From RYN-230 sp963829725 (GTDB taxonomy: Bacteria; Actinomycetota; Actinomycetes; Streptosporangiales; Streptosporangiaceae), in contig CAWHJW010000010.1 in the NCBI GenBank assembly GCA_963829725.1, positions 496,001-560,000 of the forward strand: a DNA stretch of 64,000 nt, written 5' to 3'. Positions within the stretch are counted from its first letter, which is position 1. Each line of letters starts with the position of its first letter. The notes under the pieces were generated by a model that saw only the letters and a list, made by a program, of their open reading frames with translations, was not told the DNA's origin and searched no databases. Both the position numbers and the translations under genes were made by a program. Below, one piece after another: positions 10,110 to 18,110 of this stretch.

Positions 10110-10394
10110 CCCAGCCCCGGGTAATGAACGGTGAAAATTCTCGCCGGACTGGCACTGGGCGGATCCCGCATGCGTTGAAAGTACAGCCAGCGGTACTAAG
10201 CACAGGGAAAGTAAATAGCCGATCATGTTATGGCACATTTACTGCTGTTCCCGAATGACTTGGCTCCGCTGGTGAGCAGCTAGCATTTGCCGGAGTATCA
10301 GCAGCTTTTGCGCTATTCTTTCGGTTCGTCGGCCGTCAGGTAACGCCTGGCGCCCCCAGCGCAGCACGATCAGAGACCGGGCAGAACACGAAAC
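10110..10394. other. AT-richer intergenic region with an operator-like inverted repeat
   Basis: Less GC-rich than its surroundings and without a convincing gene. It holds an inverted repeat: GGGAA plus AGTAAAT at 10205-10216 opposite ATTTACT at 10237-10243 and TTCCC at 10248-10252. It is the only space for the promoter of the glycosyltransferase starting at 10395. Confidence 0.5.
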
Positions 10395-11972
10395 ATGAGC
10401 GGTAATACCAGCGCGACCGAAGGAAGCCTGACCGGGGCACCCGCGGTGTCCCGGCCCGCTGGCCAGCCCGGGACGCGCACCCTGACCATGATGGCGGCCA
10501 CCGGGATCGGTGGCGCGGTCCTGATCATGCTCGGCGCCACGCTGGTGCGGGGCGGCTGGATGGAACCCCACCTGGTCATGCCGTCGGGCGGGCCGCCGTG
10601 GCAGATCCCGCTGCTGCACGTCCGCATCGACGTGGTGACCTACTGCCTCTGGGCGTCGGCCCTGCTGGCCGTCGGCGGCGTGGCCGCGGGCCTGCTCGCC
10701 GTGCGGCGGGGTGCCCGGTACCGGCCGCGGATCCTGATTATCGGCGGGCTGCTCATCGCCGCGGTGCTGACCGTGCTGCCGCCCGCCGGATCCACCGACC
10801 CGCTGGACTACGCCGCCTACGGCCGGATCCTGGCCATGGGGCACAACCCGTACGTGCTGACGCCGGAGTACCTGCGCCAGGTACACGACGCCTTCGCCCA
10901 GTCGATCCCGCTCATGTGGTCGCGCAACGTGAGCGTCTACGGGCCGCTGGCGACCGTTGAGCAGTACCTGGCGGCCAAGCTGGGCGGGGACTCCCCGGCC
11001 CGGATCGTCTTCTGGCTCAAGCTCATGAACGGCGTGGCCTTCGCCGCGGTGGCCCTGGTCGTGGACCGGCTGCTGCGGGGCGGCGACCCGGCGCGGCGGC
11101 TCCGCGCCCACTTGCTGTGGACGGTCAACCCCCTGCTGCTGTGGGACCTGCTGGCCGCGGGCCACCTCGATGTGCTGGCCGCCGCGGCCGGCCTGCTCGG
11201 GCTGCTGGCCCTCGGTGAGCAGCAGCCGGGCACCCGGCCGGCCATGGGCCGGGCAGTGGCGGCCGGCGCCCTGCTCGGCGTAGCCACGGACATCAAGATC
11301 AATTATGTGCTGTTCGGGCTCGGCCTGGCCTGGGCGCTGCGCCACTCGCTGGCCGCGCTCGCGGCGGCCGCGGCCGCCGCGCTCGTCGTTCTGGTGCCCA
11401 GCTACGCCGCGTTCGGCATGCCCGCCGTGAAGGCACTGGTCGCGCGGCGGAACCAGGCCAGCGCCGACAACTTCTACCGCACGCTGCTGCCGCATGGCTG
11501 GACGCCGCACCTTGCGCTGATCGCTACGGCGCTCGTCGTCGCCGTGGCCGCGCTGGCCCTCTGGCGGATGCCGCAGGCGCTGCCGGACCGGCCCGCGATC
11601 CGCCCCGCGCTGGCCATCAGCGCGGCCTGGCTGTTCTTCTGGCCGTACCAGCTGCCGTGGTACGACACGATGATCATCTGCCTGCTCATCCTGTACCCGG
11701 CCTCCCGGCTCGACTGGCTGGTGCTGGCCCGGCTGACCGCGGGCACGCTCTCGAACATGCCTGGGGACCCGTACCTGCACCACGGGCACATTCTCAAACT
11801 GGCCGACCACTGGGTGGTGCACGTGGTCGCGCCGATCGTCATCCTGGCCGCCGCCGTCGGACTGGTCGGGCTGTGCGTGACCGGCCGCTGGAAGCTGCAG
11901 GAGCCACCCGGGCCGCCGCCACCGGCCCGGAGCCCGCTGGTCCCCGCGGCTGGCCCGGTCTCAGCCGCCTGA
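10395..11972 (+). CDS. Polyprenyl-phosphate-sugar dependent GT-C glycosyltransferase (MptB-like)
   Basis: Integral membrane enzyme, 525 residues with about 12-13 spans, expected to transfer a sugar (mannose in characterised relatives) from a polyprenyl-phosphate donor on the outer face. The first large loop holds Asp residues in GSTDPLDYAAYGRI (D135, D138) followed by GHNPY, a pattern shared with mycobacterial MptA/MptB alpha-1,6-mannosyltransferases; later LWTVNPLLLWDLLAAGHLD and TDIKINY also fit. It lies tail to tail with the sensor kinase. The sugar specificity is inferred from the family only. Confidence 0.8.
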   Translation: MSGNTSATEGSLTGAPAVSRPAGQPGTRTLTMMAATGIGGAVLIMLGATLVRGGWMEPHLVMPSGGPPWQIPLLHVRIDVVTYCLWASALLAVGGVAAGLLAVRRGARYRPRILIIGGLLIAAVLTVLPPAGSTDPLDYAAYGRILAMGHNPYVLTPEYLRQVHDAFAQSIPLMWSRNVSVYGPLATVEQYLAAKLGGDSPARIVFWLKLMNGVAFAAVALVVDRLLRGGDPARRLRAHLLWTVNPLLLWDLLAAGHLDVLAAAAGLLGLLALGEQQPGTRPAMGRAVAAGALLGVATDIKINYVLFGLGLAWALRHSLAALAAAAAAALVVLVPSYAAFGMPAVKALVARRNQASADNFYRTLLPHGWTPHLALIATALVVAVAALALWRMPQALPDRPAIRPALAISAAWLFFWPYQLPWYDTMIICLLILYPASRLDWLVLARLTAGTLSNMPGDPYLHHGHILKLADHWVVHVVAPIVILAAAVGLVGLCVTGRWKLQEPPGPPPPARSPLVPAAGPVSAA

Positions 11973-11978
11973 CGGGCC

Positions 11979-13352
11979 TCAGCCGCCTGACGGGCCGGCG
12001 CGGGGCAGGCGGAGGGTGACCACTGCGCCCCCGTCCCGCCGGTTGGCCGCGTCGGCCTGGCCGCCATGGGCCCGTGCGATGGCGCTCACGATGGCCAGCC
12101 CCAGGCCGGCCCCGCCGTCGCTGCGGGCGCGGCCGGAGTCCGGGCGGGCGAAGCGCTCGAAGGCGTGCGGCAGGAACGACGGGGGGAAGCCGGGCCCGCG
12201 GTCCCGGACCTCGATCAGGACATCGGGGCCGTCCTGTGCCGCGGCTATCTCGATGACCGTGCCCGGCGGCGCGAAGCGCAGCGCGTTGTCGATCAGGTTG
12301 TCCACCGCTTCCCGGATGCGGTCCGCGTCGATCTCGGCACTCAGCTCCGGCGGCACGTCCACCTGGCAGCTCACCCCGGCCACGCCGGCCCGGCCCGCGG
12401 CGTGCTGGGCGCTCGCGGCGAGCAACCCGGCCAGGCTGGTCGGGGACGGCCGGACCGGAACTCGGTCCTCGTCACTCCGGGCCAGGAACAGCAGCTGGTC
12501 GGTGATCCGGGCCAGCCGGGCCGCCTCCTCGCCGGCCTGCTGCACCGCGGCGGCCAGGTCCTCCCGGCTCCGGCCGGGCCGGCTGGCCAGTTCCAGCTCG
12601 CCACGGAGCACCGCGAAGGGGGTGCGCAGCTCGTGGCTGGCGTCGGCCACCAGCGCCCGCTGCCGGGCCAGCGCACCCTGGAGCCGGGCGAGCAGCTCGT
12701 TCATGGTGGCGGCGAGCGCGGCGATCTCGTCCCGGGTCCGCGGCACCCTGATCCGCGGGGCCGGGTCGCCGGCCGAGACGGCGGCCACCTCGCGCCGCAT
12801 CCGCTCGACCGGGGAGAGGGCGGCGCGGGCCAGCCCGTACCCGCCCAGCCCGGCGGCGGCCACGAAGATGATCCCGCCGATCAGCAGCTCCCGGGTGATA
12901 TCGCGGCGGGTCCCGGTGTAGGACTCCAGCGAGACGCCCGCCGCGGCCACCCAGCCGGGATGCCCGGGCAGCGGAGCCGCCCGCACTCGCTCCAGTTCCC
13001 CCTCGTCATTGCGGGTGACCACGATCTGGCCGTGCCGTGCCTGGCTGAGCTGGCCCGGGCTGAGCATCGGGGCGGAACCCGCATCCGGGCTGGCGCCGCG
13101 GACCCGGCCCGCCGGGTCGATCACCTGAACCACGAACTGACCGGGGAGCGGCGCGGCGGCCCCGTCCTCGCCGGGGCTCCGGCTGGCGGCCGACAGATAC
13201 TGGCTGGCCCGGCCCAGCTGGGCCTGGAGCTGGGCGTCGATGGTGCCCAGCAGTGACGCCGACAGGGTGGCCGCGAAGAGCCAGCTGCCCAGGGCGAACA
13301 GGATCGCGGCCGCGAGCGTGAACACGGCGGCGAGCCGGAGGCGGATGGACAC
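11979..13352 (-). CDS. Two-component sensor histidine kinase
   Basis: Membrane sensor kinase of 457 residues: N-terminal span (about 8-30), external sensor domain (about 31-155), second span (157-178), HAMP, then dimerisation helix with phospho-acceptor H240 in DASHELRTPFAVL, N-box DNLIDNALRF, G1 DRGPGF and G2 GAGLGLAI. The GTG start lies two bases after the response-regulator stop, so the pair is co-translated. Signal unknown; the neighbouring redox operon is the likely target. Confidence 0.95.
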   Translation of the reverse strand: MSIRLRLAAVFTLAAAILFALGSWLFAATLSASLLGTIDAQLQAQLGRASQYLSAASRSPGEDGAAAPLPGQFVVQVIDPAGRVRGASPDAGSAPMLSPGQLSQARHGQIVVTRNDEGELERVRAAPLPGHPGWVAAAGVSLESYTGTRRDITRELLIGGIIFVAAAGLGGYGLARAALSPVERMRREVAAVSAGDPAPRIRVPRTRDEIAALAATMNELLARLQGALARQRALVADASHELRTPFAVLRGELELASRPGRSREDLAAAVQQAGEEAARLARITDQLLFLARSDEDRVPVRPSPTSLAGLLAASAQHAAGRAGVAGVSCQVDVPPELSAEIDADRIREAVDNLIDNALRFAPPGTVIEIAAAQDGPDVLIEVRDRGPGFPPSFLPHAFERFARPDSGRARSDGGAGLGLAIVSAIARAHGGQADAANRRDGGAVVTLRLPRAGPSGG

Positions 13353-13354
13353 CG

Positions 13355-14035
13355 CTAGTCAGCGTCCTCGTGCCGGAGCCGGTACCCCATGCCGCGGACG
13401 GTCTCTATGTCGTGCCGGCCGAACGGCTCGTCCACCTTCCGGCGCAGGTACTTCACGTACTGGTCGACCACGTTCGAGGTGCCGTCGTAGGCGAAGTCCC
13501 AGACCCCCTCGATGATCTGGGACCGGCTGAGCACGCTGCCGGGGTGCCGCAGGAAGAACTCCAGCAGGGAGAATTCCTTCGGCGACAGGACGATCTCGGC
13601 GTCCCCGCGCCAGGCCCGCTTGCTCGCCGGGTCCAGCCTCAGGTCGCCCTCGGCAAGCACCGCGGGACGCTGGTGGTCCCCGCGCCGCGCCAGCGCTCGC
13701 AGCCGCGCCGCCAGTTCCAGCAGGCTGAATGGCTTGACCAGGTAATCATCAGCTCCGGCGTCCAGCCCGCGTACCCGGTCACCGATCTCATCCCGGGCGG
13801 TGAGCATGAGGACCGGGGCCCAGACACCAGCGGCGCGCAGACGGCGGCACACCTCGAAGCCGTCCAGGCCCGGCAGCATGATGTCCAGGACGATGGCCGC
13901 ATAGGGGTTCTCCGTGGCCAGCCACAGGCCATCGGGGCCGGTGCCGGCCACATCAACCGCGTGGCCCTCTTCCTCCAGCGCGCGCCTGAGCAGCCGCGCC
14001 ATCCGGACTTCGTCCTCGACCACCAGCACCCGCAT
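13355..14035 (-). CDS. OmpR/PhoB-family response regulator
   Basis: Receiver domain with acidic pocket E7/D8, phospho-acceptor D51 (VLDIMLPGLDG) and K101 (VKPF); C-terminal OmpR winged helix (SPKEFSLLEFFLRHPG, VDQYVKYLRRKVD). First gene of the operon with the histidine kinase downstream. It diverges from the redox operon beginning at 14195, and a GATGTGA inverted repeat lies between them. Confidence 0.95.
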   Translation of the reverse strand: MRVLVVEDEVRMARLLRRALEEEGHAVDVAGTGPDGLWLATENPYAAIVLDIMLPGLDGFEVCRRLRAAGVWAPVLMLTARDEIGDRVRGLDAGADDYLVKPFSLLELAARLRALARRGDHQRPAVLAEGDLRLDPASKRAWRGDAEIVLSPKEFSLLEFFLRHPGSVLSRSQIIEGVWDFAYDGTSNVVDQYVKYLRRKVDEPFGRHDIETVRGMGYRLRHEDAD

Positions 14036-14057
14036 ACCCGGAGGCTACGCACCCTCA

Positions 14058-14110
14058 GATGTGAAAACGGTGAGACGCGCAGGAGCGGAGAGGATGTGAA
14101 CTCTCACATC
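14058..14110. promoter_or_regulatory. Candidate response-regulator binding region
   Basis: Perfect palindrome GATGTGA-ACTC-TCACATC at 14093-14110, with a further GATGTGA half-site at 14058-14064, 35 bases upstream, and GTGAGA copies around it. It sits between the divergent two-component operon and the redox operon, where an autoregulating OmpR-type protein would bind. Confidence 0.55.
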
Positions 14111-14194
14111 ACCTTCTCACGGTGGCTTCATCGGCCCCCCGGCAGTATCGGGAGAGCCGGGCCGTACCCGGCATGAAGCGAAAGGACATCCGTG

Positions 14195-14650
14195 ATGAAT
14201 AGCGAGCGCGAGTACCGCCCGGGGCAGGTGCCGCTGCCCGGCGCAGGCGGGCTGCCGGCGGGCTCTGCGCCCCGGCCGGCACCCCGGGACGGCATCCGGC
14301 ATGCCCGCCGGATGTCGAACTGGACCCTGGCCGCGCTGCTGGCTGGCACCGGGGCGGCGACGGTGGCACTGGCCAGCCACGTTCTGCCGGCCAGCACGGG
14401 CGCTGGCACGACCGCGACCGGAAGCACCGGCACGGCCGTGGCTGCCGCTGGCACGACCGCGACCGGAAGCACCGGCACGGCCGTGGCTGGCGGCCAGGCC
14501 GCTAGCACCGGGACCGGCGGGCCGCAGGTATCCCACTCGGTGGCGACCACCAGCGGATCGGGCGCCACGGTGAGCACTAGCACGAAGACGGTCAACGGGA
14601 AGACCGTGATCGTCCGGACCGTGCACCCCGCGGCCTACCACGACAACTGA
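14195..14650 (+). CDS. Small Thr/Ser/Gly-rich single-span membrane protein
   Basis: Not a named family. 151 residues: cytoplasmic N-terminus, one span (about 41-60, WTLAALLAGTGAATVALA), then a low-complexity external tail including an in-frame duplication of AGTTATGSTGTAVA and ending STSTKTVNGKTVIVRTVHP. The tail contains SGSGATVSTS, whose SGAT core resembles the Ser-Gly-Ala-Thr acceptor of ApbE-flavinylated FMN-binding domains, though the usual upstream Asp and the domain fold are missing. It is first in the operon, directly before apbE. The ATG at 14195 is 8 bases after AAAGGA; GTG at 14192 is possible. Confidence 0.75.
   Translation: MNSEREYRPGQVPLPGAGGLPAGSAPRPAPRDGIRHARRMSNWTLAALLAGTGAATVALASHVLPASTGAGTTATGSTGTAVAAAGTTATGSTGTAVAGGQAASTGTGGPQVSHSVATTSGSGATVSTSTKTVNGKTVIVRTVHPAAYHDN
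14402..14489 (+). repeat. Tandem duplication of 43 identical bases (period 45)
   Basis: 14402-14444 is repeated exactly at 14447-14489, duplicating 15 codons in frame in the external tail of the small membrane protein. A recent event, since even synonymous positions match. Confidence 0.9.
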
Positions 14651-14655
14651 GCCGG

Positions 14656-15723
14656 ATGATGACGATGACGATGACGACGAGCACGCTGCCAGGGCTGGCC
14701 GAGGCCCCCGCCTGGCAGCTCATCCAGACCGGGGACCAGGCTGTGGCGGTCGTGGAGCGCACCGCGCTCGGCACGACCGCGCGGCTGGCGGTGTGGCCGC
14801 CGGAGCACGCCGGGCTGGCCGCGGTGGCGGCCGACCAGGTGCTGGCCGCGCTGGACCTGCAGGCCAGCCGGTTCCGCACGGACTCGGAGATCTCCTGGGT
14901 GCACCGCGGCGACGGCGGGCTGTTCATGCTCAGCGACGGCCTGGCTGAGGCGGTCCGGGTCGCGCTGGAGGCGGCCCGGTGGACCGGCGGGCTGGCCGAT
15001 CCCACCGTCGGGGAGGCGCTCATCGCGCTGGGCTACGACCGTGACTTCGCCGCCATCGCCGCGCACCAGGACGAGCCGCTGGCCGCCGCGGTCCCCGCGC
15101 CGGGCTGGCAGCGGGTCCGGCTCGACGGCGCGCTGCTCCAGCTGCCGCCGGGCATCCGGCTCGACCTGGGCGCCACGGCCAAGGGCCTCGGCTCGGACCG
15201 GGCCGCCCGGGCGGTGATGGCCGCGGCCGGGCAGGCCGGCGGGGTGCTGGTCAGCCTGGGCGGCGACATCGCCACCGGCGGGACGCCACCCGAGGATGGC
15301 TGGCCGATCGTGGCCGCAGACCGCCCTGACGCGCCCGGGAACTCCCCCGCGCAGCCGGTCCGGCTGCCCAGGGGGGCGGTGGCGACGTCGTCGATCACCT
15401 GCCGCCGCTGGCGGCGCGACGGGCGGCTGGTGCACCACATCGTGGACCCGCGGACCGGCCGGCCCGCTGACGGTCCCTGGCAGACGGCCACCGTGGCCGC
15501 CATCACCTGCGCCGACGCCAACGCCGCGTCAACCGCCGCGATCGTCGCCGGCCCGCAGGCCGAGGCCTGGCTGACCCGGGCTGGGCTGCCGGCCCGGCTG
15601 GCCGGGCGGGACGGGCAGGTCCGCTACCTGAGCGGCTGGCCGGAGCGCCCCGGCGGCACGGTGCTCGTGCCCCCGGTCACCCGGGTCTACGCGGGCGCCG
15701 GCCCGCGGGGAGGTGCGCGATGA
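14656..15723 (+). CDS. apbE: FAD:protein FMN transferase (ApbE family)
   Basis: Attaches FMN covalently to Thr/Ser of partner proteins, using FAD and Mg2+. Family marks: DPTVGEALIALGYD, the FAD-site DLGATAKGLGSD, VSLGGDIATGG, and the metal-binding HHIVDPRTGRPA near residue 260. No export signal is apparent, which is common in actinobacterial versions fused or coupled to membrane partners. Its stop overlaps the start of the cytochrome-like gene (ATGA), so the two are co-translated. No classical FMN-binding domain protein is encoded beside it. Confidence 0.93.
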   Translation: MMTMTMTTSTLPGLAEAPAWQLIQTGDQAVAVVERTALGTTARLAVWPPEHAGLAAVAADQVLAALDLQASRFRTDSEISWVHRGDGGLFMLSDGLAEAVRVALEAARWTGGLADPTVGEALIALGYDRDFAAIAAHQDEPLAAAVPAPGWQRVRLDGALLQLPPGIRLDLGATAKGLGSDRAARAVMAAAGQAGGVLVSLGGDIATGGTPPEDGWPIVAADRPDAPGNSPAQPVRLPRGAVATSSITCRRWRRDGRLVHHIVDPRTGRPADGPWQTATVAAITCADANAASTAAIVAGPQAEAWLTRAGLPARLAGRDGQVRYLSGWPERPGGTVLVPPVTRVYAGAGPRGGAR

Positions 15724-16424
15724 GCACGGCCGCGGTCATCGCCGGTTCGCAGGGCCTGTGGCTGGTCTCCCGGGCCAGCGGCCTGGCGCTGCTCATCCTG
15801 TTCAGCCTGGTCACCGTGCTCGGCGTGGCCGCCCGGCTCGGTTCCGCGCCGCGCTGGATGCACCGGCTGGCCGTGACCGAGGTGCACCGCACGCTGGCCC
15901 TGTTCGCGGTGGCCTTCCTCGGGCTGCACGTGGTGACGGCGCTGCTGGACCCCTACGTCTCGATCGGCTGGGCGGCCACCGTGCTGCCGTTCCTATCCGG
16001 GTACCGGACTCTGGCCATCGGCCTGGGCACCCTGGCCGTGGACGCGTTCGGCGCGGTGCTGGTGACCAGCCTGGCGCGCGCCCGGCTGGGCTACCGGGCC
16101 TGGCGGGCGGTGCACTGGCTGGCCTACCTGGCCTGGCCGGTGGCATTCCTGCACTCCCTGACGGCGGGTAACGACCTGGGGATCTGGTGGGTGGCGCTGA
16201 TCGAGTGGGGTTGCGCGCTGGCCGTCGGCACCGCGGTGATCGCGCGCCTGCTCACCGCACTACGCAACCCGCGCCATGATTCGCCGGCGAGGCGGGGCGC
16301 GCCGCAGGCGCGTTCCCTCCGAGCCGACGAATGCGCGGGGGGTTCCGGGGGGTCGTCGCCCCGGGATGAAATACCGGAGGGTTCCGGGGGGTCGTCCCCC
16401 CGGGCTAGCAGGGTGGCCCCGTGA
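15720..16424 (+). CDS. Ferric-reductase-like transmembrane cytochrome b protein
   Basis: Six-span membrane protein that should carry heme and move electrons across the membrane. Candidate axial ligands are H56 and H70 (EVHRTLALF...LGLHVV) and H132 and H145 (VHWLAYLAWPVAFLH). Unlike NOX-type reductases it has no flavin/NADPH domain; that role is probably taken by the NuoF-like product downstream. From about residue 187 the C-terminus (ECAGGSGGSSPR, then GSGGSSPRAS) is encoded entirely by the palindromic repeat element. Overlaps apbE by four bases and the NuoF-like gene by four. Confidence 0.88.
   Translation: MSTAAVIAGSQGLWLVSRASGLALLILFSLVTVLGVAARLGSAPRWMHRLAVTEVHRTLALFAVAFLGLHVVTALLDPYVSIGWAATVLPFLSGYRTLAIGLGTLAVDAFGAVLVTSLARARLGYRAWRAVHWLAYLAWPVAFLHSLTAGNDLGIWWVALIEWGCALAVGTAVIARLLTALRNPRHDSPARRGAPQARSLRADECAGGSGGSSPRDEIPEGSGGSSPRASRVAP
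16274..16410 (+). repeat. Palindromic repeat element, one full and one partial copy in tandem
   Basis: Full copy at about 16274-16365 and a core-only copy at 16374-16410; both contain GGTTCCGGGGGGTCGT then a C-rich run and GGG. The region forms the translated 3' end of the ferric-reductase-like gene. Matches hrpA 4994-5039 and, inverted, 34438-34540 (shared GGCGAGGCGGGGCG and CTCCGAGCC segments). Confidence 0.85.
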
Positions 16425-17725
16425 TGCGCCCGGCGGCGTACCTGGCCGGCCGGGCGCGGCAGGCGGGATGGCAGGAAGCCGGGGCGCTGCCCCGGCTGCT
16501 GCCCGCCGAGTTCGCGGCCGGGCCGGCCACGCTGGCCGGGCACCGGGCCCGGTACGGGCCGGAGCCGGAACCGCCGCGGAGCCACCCGGACCGGATGAGG
16601 CTGATCCGGGAGGTGGAGCGGGCCGGGCTCACCGGGCGGGGCGGGGCTCACTTTCCCACCGCCCGCAAGCTGGCCGCCGTCGCCGCCGGGCCGGACCCGG
16701 TGGTGGTGGCCAACGGCACGGAGGGGGAACCGGCCAGCGCCAAGGACAAGATCCTGCTGGCCCGCTCGCCGCACCTCGTGCTGGACGGCGCGGCCGTCGC
16801 GGCTGGCCTGGTCGGAGCCCGGCAGGTGTTCGTGGTCGTGCCCTACTCGGTCCGCGACATCGTGGATGAGGCCGTCGCGGAACGGTGCCGGGACGGCCAC
16901 GGCCAGGTCCGGTTCCGGGTGGTGACGGCCGCGGACCGGTTCGTGGCCGGGGAGGCCAGCGCGGTGGTGCACTGGATCGAGCGGGGCGTCCCGGCGCCGC
17001 TGCCCAGGCCGCCACGGCTGGCCGAACACGGGCTGGGCGGCCGGCCGACCCTGGTGCAGAACGTCGAGACGCTGGCGCATCTCGCGCTCATCGGCCGACA
17101 TGGCGCCGGGTGGTTCCGCTCCCTGGGCACGGCGGACGAGCCGGGCACGATGCTCGTCACCATCCTGGGCGCGGTGCGGGAGCCGTGCGTCTGCGAGATC
17201 GCCGTCGGCACCCCGCTGGAGGAGGTGCTCGGGCTGGCCGGCGGCGTGTCCGGGCCGCTGCAGGCAGTGCTGCTCGGCGGTTACTCCGGGCAGTGGGCCG
17301 GGCCGGACGCCCTCGCGCAGCCGTTTTCCGCGGCGGGCCTGGCCCCGCTGGGGGCAGGTATCGGGGCTGGGCTGATCGCGGCGCTGCCGGCCGATGCGTG
17401 CGGCCTGGCGGAGACCGCCCGGGTGGCCCGCTACCTCGCCGACGAGTCGGCCGGGCAGTGCGGGCCGTGCCTGTTCGGGCTGGACGCGATAGCCGGTGAG
17501 CTGGCCCGCCTCGCGGACGGCTACCCGGCCAGCCTGGCCACGCTGCGCCGGTGGCTGGGCCAGGTGGCCGGGCGGGGCGCCTGCGCCCACCCGGACGGCG
17601 CGGCCGGGCTGATCAGCAGCGCGCTGCAGGTATTCGCAGCCGAGGCCGAGCAGCACGCCCAGGGCTGGTGCTGCGGCACCGCCGGGACGCCGGTACTGCC
17701 GGTACCACCCCGGCGGGCCACGTGA
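16421..17725 (+). CDS. NuoF-like NADH dehydrogenase flavoprotein
   Basis: Homologue of the 51-kDa NADH-binding subunit of complex I, here likely feeding NADH electrons into the neighbouring ferredoxin and membrane cytochrome. NADH/FMN site: GLTGRGGAHFPTARK and ANGTEGEPASAKDK; SLBB-like region after LVTILGAV. The Fe-S motif reads ESAGQCGPC: the first Cys of the usual SCGxCxPC is Ala (A344), leaving C347, C350 and C388. GTG 16421 or ATG 16424 both fit, overlapping the previous stop. Confidence 0.88.
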   Translation: MMRPAAYLAGRARQAGWQEAGALPRLLPAEFAAGPATLAGHRARYGPEPEPPRSHPDRMRLIREVERAGLTGRGGAHFPTARKLAAVAAGPDPVVVANGTEGEPASAKDKILLARSPHLVLDGAAVAAGLVGARQVFVVVPYSVRDIVDEAVAERCRDGHGQVRFRVVTAADRFVAGEASAVVHWIERGVPAPLPRPPRLAEHGLGGRPTLVQNVETLAHLALIGRHGAGWFRSLGTADEPGTMLVTILGAVREPCVCEIAVGTPLEEVLGLAGGVSGPLQAVLLGGYSGQWAGPDALAQPFSAAGLAPLGAGIGAGLIAALPADACGLAETARVARYLADESAGQCGPCLFGLDAIAGELARLADGYPASLATLRRWLGQVAGRGACAHPDGAAGLISSALQVFAAEAEQHAQGWCCGTAGTPVLPVPPRRAT

Positions 17726-17937
17726 GCGGCCTGGTGCTCCGGGTGGACCCGATCGCCTGCGACGGCCGCGGGTTGTGCGCGGAGTCCCTGCCCGAGCTGA
17801 TCACTGTGGACGACTGGGGCTTCCCGGTCATCCGGCCGGGCAGGGTCCCGGCCGCGCTGGCCGGCGAGGCGCGGGAGACGGTCCGCATCTGCCCCAAGCT
17901 CGCGCTCCGGCTGGACCGCGGTACTGATCACGGCTGA
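17722..17937 (+). CDS. Small ferredoxin
   Basis: 71-residue single-cluster ferredoxin: CDGRGLC then RICPKLAL, giving three Cys as in actinobacterial [3Fe-4S] ferredoxins. Starts at a GTG overlapping the NuoF-like stop (GTGA), so it is the last gene of the redox operon and the probable electron carrier between the flavoprotein and the membrane cytochrome. Confidence 0.88.
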   Translation: MSGLVLRVDPIACDGRGLCAESLPELITVDDWGFPVIRPGRVPAALAGEARETVRICPKLALRLDRGTDHG

Positions 17938-18110
17938 GGCCCGCGGGACATGCCCGTCCCGCACGCCTGCCAGTCCCCGCCACCCGCGCAGCCCGCAGGT
18001 CCCGGTGCCCGGCCGAGAAGTCCCGGCCGCGCAGGGTCATCCGCCCCTGTGGCCAGACCGCCCGCAGCGGCCAGCCTGGGGGTGAGGAGCCAGCGAGCTG
18101 AGGAGACGAG

